Source: an uncultured Siphonobacter sp.
Lineage (GTDB): Bacteria > Bacteroidota > Bacteroidia > Cytophagales > Spirosomataceae
Reading direction: 5' to 3'
Assembly (NCBI GenBank): GCA_913774715.1
Contig: CAJYHS010000041.1
Coordinates: 1-64,000 of the forward strand
DNA: 64,000 bases
Shown here: positions 56,770 through 64,000 of the stretch, in pieces
Position numbering within the stretch: the stretch's first letter is position 1
How the letters are laid out: every line of letters starts with the position of its first letter
Program-made: the position numbers and the translations under genes
Notes under the pieces: generated by a model
Database searches by the model: none
What the model saw: the letters and a program-made list of their open reading frames with translations, nothing else
What the model was told of the DNA's origin: nothing

Positions 56770-57960
56770 ATGCATTTTATCCCATTTCGATCGCCATTTT
56801 CAACCCGTAGGATTGCTGCAAGCATGGGTCTGTTTATGTTGGTTTTTGCTTTTTCCTGCGGAAAAAAAGACGAAAAACAGCAGGCCGCTCAACAGCCTCC
56901 CGCCCCTAAAGAATATCCCGTAATGACCGTTGAGGCTCGTGCAACGGATATTTACACGGATTATCCCGCCACTTTACAAGGCCAGGAAAACGTAGAAATT
57001 CGCCCCCGCGTGGACGGATACATTGAACGCATCTTCGTGGATGAAGGAGCATTAGTACGCAAAGGTCAGGTATTGTTCCAGATCAGTGCTCCCCAGTACG
57101 AGCAGGATTTGCGGACGGCTCAAGCCAGCATCAAAATTGCCGAAGCCGACGTGAACGCCGCTCAGATGCAGGTGAATAAAGTGAAGCCGCTGGTGGAAAA
57201 AGACATCATCAGTCATTACGAACTGGAATCGGCCGAATATACGCTTCAATCGAAGCAGGCAGCTCTGGCTCAGGCGAAAGCGACGCTGGCTAATGCCAAA
57301 ATCAACATTGGCTATACCCGGGTCGTGAGTCCTGTGAATGGAGTAATTGGTTTATTACCGCTGAAGCTGGGAAGTCTGGTAAGTCAGTCTACTACTACGC
57401 CCCTGACGACGGTAGCCAATATTGGTAACGTATACGCTTATTTCTCGCTTAACGAAAAACAACTACTTGATTTCTTTCGGGATACCAAAGGCAATACCCT
57501 CCAGCAAAAGCTGGCGACCTTACCCAGTGTGTCACTCGTACTTTCCGATGGATCCGTGTATTCAAAACCCGGTCGTGTTGAAACGGCTAGTGGTTTGATT
57601 AGTACCGAAACCGGGTCGGCCAATTTCCGGGCGACGTTCCCCAATACAGACGGCTTTCTGCGGAGCGGTAGCACGGGTCAGGTTCGAATTTCTTCCCACA
57701 TTGAAAACGCCTTGATTATTCCTCAGAAATCTACTTATGAGTTACAGGGAAAACGCCTGACGTATGTGGTAGCTGAAGGTAACAAAGTGAAAAGCGTAGA
57801 AATCCAGGTGAAACCAACCACCAATGGGAAATCTTTCATTGTTACTCAGGGTTTGAAAGCGGGCGATAAAATCGTAGTAGAAGGCATTGCTGCTCTTCGG
57901 GATGACATGGAAATTAAGCCGGGAGCCGTGAAAGCAGATACCACTGCTAACGCTCAGTAA
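56770..57960 (+). CDS. RND efflux periplasmic adaptor subunit (MFP), lipoprotein
   Basis: 396 aa; lipobox FAFSC; VEIRPRVDGYIERIFVDEGALVRKGQVLFQI, TRVVSPVNGVIGLLPLKLGSLVS. Confidence 0.93.
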   Translation: MHFIPFRSPFSTRRIAASMGLFMLVFAFSCGKKDEKQQAAQQPPAPKEYPVMTVEARATDIYTDYPATLQGQENVEIRPRVDGYIERIFVDEGALVRKGQVLFQISAPQYEQDLRTAQASIKIAEADVNAAQMQVNKVKPLVEKDIISHYELESAEYTLQSKQAALAQAKATLANAKINIGYTRVVSPVNGVIGLLPLKLGSLVSQSTTTPLTTVANIGNVYAYFSLNEKQLLDFFRDTKGNTLQQKLATLPSVSLVLSDGSVYSKPGRVETASGLISTETGSANFRATFPNTDGFLRSGSTGQVRISSHIENALIIPQKSTYELQGKRLTYVVAEGNKVKSVEIQVKPTTNGKSFIVTQGLKAGDKIVVEGIAALRDDMEIKPGAVKADTTANAQ

Positions 57961-58013
57961 GGTTAGGAGGTAAAGGGAATTCCCTGGCTAATAAGCCCAA
58001 AATCAACATTTTT

Positions 58014-61000
58014 ATGCTTAAGAGATTTATTGAACGGCCGGTATTATCCACCGTTATATCCATCATTATTGTCATGCTGGGGATATTGGGGCTGGTAACG
58101 CTACCCGTTTCTCAATATCCTGAAATTGCTCCTCCGACGGTTCAGGTGCAGGCAACCTACACCGGAGCCAATGCGAGTGTAGTATTGAGTAGTGTGATTG
58201 TACCGCTCGAAGAGCAGATCAACGGGGTAGAGGACATGACTTACATGACTTCTACGGCCGCTAACGACGGTACCGCTACGATTACGATTTTCTTCAAGCT
58301 GGGTACAAACCCTGATTTGGCGGCGGTAAACGTGCAGAACCGCGTGTCGCGGGCCACGAGTTTATTACCGCAGGAAGTAACCCGGGCGGGGGTGATTACC
58401 AGCAAGCGTCAGAGTAGTAACGTATTGATTTTCACGCTGTATAGTGAAAATAAAGCCTACGAACAGACCTTCCTGCAAAACTACGCTAACATTAACATCG
58501 TCCCTCAACTAAAACGGGTAACCGGGGTGGGGGATGCAAGTGCGTTTGGTCTTCGCGATTACGCCATGCGGATCTGGCTGAAACCTGATGTGATGGCTAC
58601 GTACGGTCTGATTCCCGACGACGTTTCGGCGGCTCTGGCGGAACAAAACGTCGAAGCAGCTCCGGGTCAGTTTGGCGAAAGCAGCGATCAGTCTTTCCAG
58701 TATATCATCAAATATCCCGGTCGTCTGAAAGATCCGGCGGAGTTTGAAAACATGATCATCCGTTCAACGCCCGGCGGTCAGGTCTTACGTCTGCGAGACA
58801 TTGCCCGGGTGGAATTGGGAGCTCAGAGTTATGCCAGTATTTCCACCTCACAGGGATACCCATCGGTAGCACTGGCCATTAACCAGACGGCGGGTTCGAA
58901 TGCTCAGGAGGTAATCGAGAATTCATTGAAAGTAATTAAGGAAGCCGAAAAATCTTTCCCTCCTGGGGTGCATTACGCCGAGCTGCTGAATGCTAATAAC
59001 TTCCTGGATGCCTCGATTGAAAAAGTAATTCACACCCTGATTGAAGCCTTCATTCTGGTATTCATCGTGGTGTTCATCTTCCTTCAGGATTTCCGTTCGA
59101 CGCTGATTCCCGCCATTGCGGTTCCGGTAGCCATTGTCGGGACGTTCTTCTTCCTGAACCTGTTCGGTTTTACGATCAACCTGCTGACGCTGTTCGCCTT
59201 AGTACTGGCGATTGGTATCGTAGTCGATGATGCCATCGTCGTAGTAGAGGCAGTGCACGCCAAGCTGGATGAGGGATATACCTCCGCCCGTAAAGCATCG
59301 ATTGATGCCATGGGAGAAATCAGCGGTGCCATCATTTCGATTACACTGGTAATGGCAGCGGTATTCGTTCCGGTAAGTTTCATCAGTGGCTCGACCGGGG
59401 TGTTCTACAAACAGTTTGGTCTGACGCTGGCAATTTCCATTATCCTGTCGGCCATCAACGCCCTAACGCTAAGTCCGGCCCTTTGTGCGATCTTCCTGAA
59501 ACCTCACGATAAGGAGCACAAAAAAGGATTCATGCAGCGGTTTTACACGGCCTTCAACACAGGTTTTGATGCCGTAACGACTAAATACTCCCGCTCGGTA
59601 ACCTTCCTTTCGGGTAAAAAATGGATGGCCCTGGGAGCTATTGCAATATCTGCCGGAGTTTTCGTCTGGTTACTTCGTACCACGCCTTCCGGTTTCGTAC
59701 CCAACGAAGATCAGGGAACCATCTTTGCCAACATCACTTTACCCCCTGCTTCGTCCGTAGAACGGACCACGGCTATTGCGAATGAAGTAGATAAGATTGC
59801 CCGAGAAATGCCCGCCGTTCGGTTCACGACGCGTCTGGCAGGGCGGAGTATCATCAGTGGTAACGGTAGCTCATATGGGATGGTAATCATCGGTTTGAAA
59901 GACTGGAAAGAACGCCCTGATCAGGATATTAACGCCGTTATTCGGGATCTTTTCGCAAAAACCGCTCACATTCGCGGAGCTGAAATTGTCTTCTTCTCGC
60001 CGCCAACCATTCAGGGTTTTGGTACCAGTAACGGTTTTGAATTACAGTTACAAGATCGGGCCGGTGGAACGATTGACCGACTTTTTGAAGTGGAAAAAGA
60101 CTTCATGGCGGCTTTATTACAACGTCCTGAGATCCAGTTTGCTACGACGACGTTCAACCCGACATTCCCTCAATATATGGTGAATGTAAACGTGGCCCGG
60201 ACGAAAGAAGCAGGACTGACGGTTAATGCCGTGTTAAGTGCTTTACAAGGGTATTTCGGTGGAGTGTACGCGTCCAACTTCAACCAGTTTGGTAAGCAGT
60301 ATCGGGTGATGATTCAGGCCGATCCCGCCTACCGGGCCAGTCCTTCCAGTCTGAACTCCGTATACATCAGGAACGCCAACGGAACGATGGCTCCCATCTC
60401 GGAATTCGTGACGATGGACCGGGTATATGGACCAGAAACCATCACTCGATTCAACCTCTTTACTTCAGTGTCCATCACGGGTACGCCGAAAGCAGGGTTT
60501 AGTTCCGGGGATGCGATTAAGGCTATTCAGGAAGTGGCGGCTGAGAAGTTACCAGCCGGTTATGGATACGAATTTTCGGGTATGACGCGGGAAGAAATCC
60601 AGAGTGGTGGGCAGACCATTTACATCTTTATGCTTTGTCTGGCCTTCGTTTACTTCCTGTTGAGTGCTCAGTATGAGAGTTATATTCTGCCCTGGGCGGT
60701 ATTACTTTCTTTACCTATCGGTCTGGCTGGTACGTTCATCTTTGCCCGGATTTTCGGCATTGATAATAACATCTATCTGCAAATTACGATTATTATGTTG
60801 ATTGGTCTGCTGGCTAAAAATGCCATCCTTATCGTAGAATACGCCGTTGAACGACGACGACACGGGATGGACATTGTGAAGGCTGCCGTCGATGGTGCCG
60901 AAGCTCGTCTGCGACCCATTTTGATGACTTCCTTCGCCTTTATTCTGGGTCTGGTGCCACTGATGCTTTCGTCTGGTGCAGGTGCTTTAGGTAACCGTTC

Positions 61001-61175
61001 CATTGGTACGGGTGCCGTTGGGGGGATGTTGATTGGTACGCTGCTTGGGGTATTTATTATCCCGGTACTATTCATCATCTTCCAGACTTTGCAGGAGAAA
61101 ATCAGCGGCTCACCCAAGCAATTGCAAACCGAGGACAAATCACATGCAGATCTGATGGCCGGCCAGGGTCGTTAA
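58014..61175 (+). CDS. RND efflux permease subunit (HAE1/AcrB-like)
   Basis: 1053 aa; MLKRFIERPVLSTVISIIIVMLGILGLVTLPVSQYPEIAPPTVQVQATYTGANA, ALVLAIGIVVDDAIVVVEAV. Confidence 0.95.
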   Translation: MLKRFIERPVLSTVISIIIVMLGILGLVTLPVSQYPEIAPPTVQVQATYTGANASVVLSSVIVPLEEQINGVEDMTYMTSTAANDGTATITIFFKLGTNPDLAAVNVQNRVSRATSLLPQEVTRAGVITSKRQSSNVLIFTLYSENKAYEQTFLQNYANINIVPQLKRVTGVGDASAFGLRDYAMRIWLKPDVMATYGLIPDDVSAALAEQNVEAAPGQFGESSDQSFQYIIKYPGRLKDPAEFENMIIRSTPGGQVLRLRDIARVELGAQSYASISTSQGYPSVALAINQTAGSNAQEVIENSLKVIKEAEKSFPPGVHYAELLNANNFLDASIEKVIHTLIEAFILVFIVVFIFLQDFRSTLIPAIAVPVAIVGTFFFLNLFGFTINLLTLFALVLAIGIVVDDAIVVVEAVHAKLDEGYTSARKASIDAMGEISGAIISITLVMAAVFVPVSFISGSTGVFYKQFGLTLAISIILSAINALTLSPALCAIFLKPHDKEHKKGFMQRFYTAFNTGFDAVTTKYSRSVTFLSGKKWMALGAIAISAGVFVWLLRTTPSGFVPNEDQGTIFANITLPPASSVERTTAIANEVDKIAREMPAVRFTTRLAGRSIISGNGSSYGMVIIGLKDWKERPDQDINAVIRDLFAKTAHIRGAEIVFFSPPTIQGFGTSNGFELQLQDRAGGTIDRLFEVEKDFMAALLQRPEIQFATTTFNPTFPQYMVNVNVARTKEAGLTVNAVLSALQGYFGGVYASNFNQFGKQYRVMIQADPAYRASPSSLNSVYIRNANGTMAPISEFVTMDRVYGPETITRFNLFTSVSITGTPKAGFSSGDAIKAIQEVAAEKLPAGYGYEFSGMTREEIQSGGQTIYIFMLCLAFVYFLLSAQYESYILPWAVLLSLPIGLAGTFIFARIFGIDNNIYLQITIIMLIGLLAKNAILIVEYAVERRRHGMDIVKAAVDGAEARLRPILMTSFAFILGLVPLMLSSGAGALGNRSIGTGAVGGMLIGTLLGVFIIPVLFIIFQTLQEKISGSPKQLQTEDKSHADLMAGQGR

Positions 61176-61254
61176 CAGGAATGAGAAGCAGGTGAGGCAA
61201 CGATTGAGGAAATGAAAACCCTGCTTTTCCGTCAACCATTGACATTTAATACAT

Positions 61255-62646
61255 ATGAATAGGAAACTTTTGTGGCAGTCGTTCGCGGTGTTGATTCTTC
61301 TGCAAGGACTTGCTGCCTGCAAAATAACACAGAACTATAATCAGCCTAAGGTAAACTCCGATGGGCTGTATCGGGACGGAAGTACGGATACTACCAGCAT
61401 GGCAAATATGCCCTGGCGGAATATGTTTTCCGATACCACCTTACAAAGTCTGATTCAGGAAGGGTTGAATAAGAACCTGAACCTGAAGTCAGCCATTACC
61501 CGAATCGAAGTGGCGGAAGCGAATCTGTATCAAAGTGAAATGAACTTCTTCCCGAATGTAACTGGTAATGGAACGGGTTCATTTGCCAAGGTACCTAACG
61601 TACCAAGTGCGGCAACGGGCTTCGCCAGACGTCAGTTTCAGTTATACGCCAATGCGAGCTGGGAAGCTGATATCTGGGGTAAGTTAAGAAGTGCGAAGCG
61701 TTCGAATCTGGCTTTATTACTGCAAAGCGAAGCTTCGAAACGAGCCGTACAAACGCAGCTAATCGCTGATATTGCGAATGCGTATTATTCGCTTTTAGCT
61801 TTAGATGCTCAGCTGGCCATTACGCAGAGAAACGTAGACATCTGGGTATCGAATGTGGAGACGATGAAGGATTTGAAAGAAGCCGCGGTAGTAACCGGAG
61901 CAGCCGTCGTGCAAAGCGAAGCCAGCCAGTACGCGGCGGAAGTAACGATTCCTACGTTAAAGCAAACCATTCGCGAAACAGAAAATGCATTAAGCATATT
62001 ACTGGCTCGTGCTCCTGGAGCGATTACTCGTACGACGCTGGAAGCCCAGGTACCGATGGAGAGATTATCAACCGGAGTATCAGCTCAGTTACTGAGTAAC
62101 CGCCCCGATGTGCAGGCAGCGGAATATGCGTATCGCAGTGCCTTCGAAGTTACAAATGTAGCCCGGACTTACTTTTATCCAGCCTTAACCCTTACTGCAA
62201 ACGGCGGGCTTTCGGCTCTTACCTTAGGAGGCTTGTTCTCAACTACATCCATCTTTGGTAACCTGGCAGCGGGTATAGCTCAGCCAATCTTTGCTCGCGG
62301 GACTAACAAAGTACGTCTACGCATAGCCAAAGCAGACCAGGAAAATGCTTTACTGAATTTTCAGGGGAGTTTATTAAACGCAGGTCAGGAAGTATCTAAT
62401 GCCCTTTTTGCCTACCAGACCGCTACTGAACGGGCCATGATTCGTGGTCGTCAGTTGAATTCGCTGCAAAAATCAGTAGATTTCACGAAAGAGCTCTTGA
62501 AGTATAGCTCTGCTAATTACACGGAGGTTCTGGTCGCTCAGCAAAGTCTGTTGTCGGCGGAATTGAGCAGTGTAAGTGACCGTCTACAGCAGCTACAATC
62601 GGTCGTATCATTATACCGGGCGTTAGGCGGTGGCTGGAAAGAATAA
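61255..62646 (+). CDS. Efflux outer membrane factor (NodT/OprM family lipoprotein)
   Basis: 463 aa; lipobox GLAAC; ANASWEADIWGKLRSAKRSNLALLLQSEA; RLSTGVSAQLLSNRPDVQAAEYAYRSA. Confidence 0.94.
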   Translation: MNRKLLWQSFAVLILLQGLAACKITQNYNQPKVNSDGLYRDGSTDTTSMANMPWRNMFSDTTLQSLIQEGLNKNLNLKSAITRIEVAEANLYQSEMNFFPNVTGNGTGSFAKVPNVPSAATGFARRQFQLYANASWEADIWGKLRSAKRSNLALLLQSEASKRAVQTQLIADIANAYYSLLALDAQLAITQRNVDIWVSNVETMKDLKEAAVVTGAAVVQSEASQYAAEVTIPTLKQTIRETENALSILLARAPGAITRTTLEAQVPMERLSTGVSAQLLSNRPDVQAAEYAYRSAFEVTNVARTYFYPALTLTANGGLSALTLGGLFSTTSIFGNLAAGIAQPIFARGTNKVRLRIAKADQENALLNFQGSLLNAGQEVSNALFAYQTATERAMIRGRQLNSLQKSVDFTKELLKYSSANYTEVLVAQQSLLSAELSSVSDRLQQLQSVVSLYRALGGGWKE

Positions 62647-62670
62647 TATTAGTTTTATAGGTGTATAGAT

Positions 62671-62703
62671 AAAGGTCTGGTGGTTTCCGCCGGACTTTTT
62701 TTA
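62671..62703 (+). terminator. Terminator downstream of the RND operon
   Basis: GGTCTGGTGG-TTT-CCGCCGGACTTTTTTT (with G-U pairs). Confidence 0.6.
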
Positions 62704-62793
62704 TAAACGAAGACGAATAAGGCATAGGCGGGGCTTAACAACGTCTGAGGATTCGCAGTTCGTCCATACGACAACTGTAAACGCCCTGACGTA

Positions 62794-63330
62794 CTAAACG
62801 AACTCACTCTTTAGCTTTGAATACACCACAATATCTACGTACACTCCATGAAGAAATTCAGCCTGGCGAGCAATGCCCTCTTTAGTGAAGCCGAGACGCT
62901 CAGGAACGGCCTGACTTTTTGTATTACCTATCGCACACTTGAGCTCAATGCGATTCAGTTTTAACTCTTCAAAACCAAAGGTTAACAACCGCTGGGTTGC
63001 CTGCGTGATCAGACCTTTGCCCTGGTTGGAAGAACTAATCCAATAGCCGATTTCTCCGATGTGGTTCTGCGTATCGATCTTATAAAGTCCGATTCGTCCT
63101 ACTATTGTATCGTTCTCTTTTATAACAAAGGCAAACTCTCCACCATGTTTTCGACGCAGTTGAGAAGCATCTGCGTAGTTGTCAAAAAACGAAGGAGCCC
63201 GTACCAATCCAACCCAGGGTAACCAGGGGCTGAGGTACGCCTGATCTTCTATAACTAATTGAAAGATAGAATTACTATGCGTACGATCCAGCGTATGGAG
63301 CGAAAGGTGATCATTGATCGAAAGAATCAT
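62794..63330 (-). CDS. GNAT N-acetyltransferase, RimJ/RimL-like
   Basis: 178 aa; IGEIGYWISSSNQGKGLITQATQRLLTFGFEELKLNRIELKCAIGNTKSQAVPERLGFTKEGIARQAEFLHGVYVDIVVYS. Confidence 0.92.
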   Translation of the reverse strand: MILSINDHLSLHTLDRTHSNSIFQLVIEDQAYLSPWLPWVGLVRAPSFFDNYADASQLRRKHGGEFAFVIKENDTIVGRIGLYKIDTQNHIGEIGYWISSSNQGKGLITQATQRLLTFGFEELKLNRIELKCAIGNTKSQAVPERLGFTKEGIARQAEFLHGVYVDIVVYSKLKSEFV

Positions 63331-63426
63331 GGGCAGTAGGTTTCAAAAAAGTATCCGGTTGGAATGTAATTTCTGATGGTAATAAGTGAAGAAAAAAGGA
63401 TACCTAAACCTACGATTTTAGCCGGA

Positions 63427-64000
63427 TTAACGACCCAACCAGTTCTTGAAATCAGTAATACGATCACCACTAACGAATACTTCCGCCCGTGCTTCGGGGG
63501 TTAACTCTAATTTCAGCTTTCCCGCTGAATAGGTATGGATGGAGTCAATGGATTGAAAAGCCACCAGAAACTGACGGTTCACCCGAAAGAATCGGGAAGG
63601 ATCGGTTACCTGCGTTAGTTTATCAAGGCTTAGTTCCAAGGGTAACTTCTGACCGTCGTGGGTAACTAGAAAGGTGATTTTTTCTTCCGAAAAAAAGTAC
63701 GCAATCTGATTGATTTCAATGCTATGAATTTTCGTACCAATGGAAACCATGAACCGCGTTTTATATTCTGTTTCCTGCGGTTTCTGAATTAGGTGAAGGA
63801 TATCCTTCAAATCGGGAGCGGGTTGACGCAACGATTTGAATTTATCAAGAGCCGCTTTTAATTCCTCAAAATCAATGGGTTTTAATAAGTAGTCTACGCT
63901 ATTGACTTTGAAAGCCTGAATAGTGTATTCGTCGTATGCCGTCGTGAAAATGATCGGAACTTTCAGCGAAATTTGATCGAAAATGGCGAAAGCAAGCCCG
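63427..64000 (-). CDS. LytTR-family response regulator (5' end beyond window)
   Basis: LytTR domain (IAYFFSEEKITFLVTHDGQKLPLELSLDKLTQVTDPSRFFRVNRQFLVAFQSIDSI) continues upstream in frame into a receiver domain (...KVPIIFTTAYDEYTIQAFKVNSVDYLLKPIDFEELKAALDKFKS). Confidence 0.88.
   Translation of the reverse strand, partial: GLAFAIFDQISLKVPIIFTTAYDEYTIQAFKVNSVDYLLKPIDFEELKAALDKFKSLRQPAPDLKDILHLIQKPQETEYKTRFMVSIGTKIHSIEINQIAYFFSEEKITFLVTHDGQKLPLELSLDKLTQVTDPSRFFRVNRQFLVAFQSIDSIHTYSAGKLKLELTPEARAEVFVSGDRITDFKNWLGR

Noticed and set aside
1-64000. Prophage, integrative element or IS element
   Set aside because: No integrase, transposase, capsid, terminase or conjugation genes were recognised; only small repeats and the AT-rich two-gene module look accessory.

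Overview
This is a chromosomal window from a Bacteroidota bacterium, probably Cytophagales (SusC/SusD pairs, GldA-like ABC protein, YugP-type peptidase, SppA, TAnnTTTG-like promoter boxes). Most of it is ordinary housekeeping and envelope content: a TonB siderophore receptor with a PepSY protein, sppA, ppa, trmN6-like, rnhA, an MsbA-like ABC exporter, two CPA antiporters, a RhaT-like transporter, mpg, yicC, pdxA, mutS2, glgB, two susCD pairs, panD, panC, rfaE2, an M28 peptidase, MgtC, a two-component system, an RND tripartite efflux operon and a LytTR regulator cut by the window edge. I saw no tRNA, rRNA, CRISPR array, integrase or IS transposase. The best candidate for an under-described system is a two-gene, AT-rich, translationally coupled module at 19704-21496. 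It encodes an OLD/RecF-like AAA ATPase and a DUF3226/TOPRIM-like protein, wedged directly upstream of mutS2, and it resembles split ATPase+TOPRIM defence systems such as PARIS. Other points of note: a PdxA enzyme with a ~250-aa Arg/Asn/Gln/Glu-rich disordered tail; two intergenic telomere-like minisatellites (9 x 14 bp and 8 x 7 bp); twin LacI-type operators between susC and panD; a 50-aa small ORF flanked by terminators; and a REP-like intergenic element. Family names come from reading motifs by eye; no database search was run.
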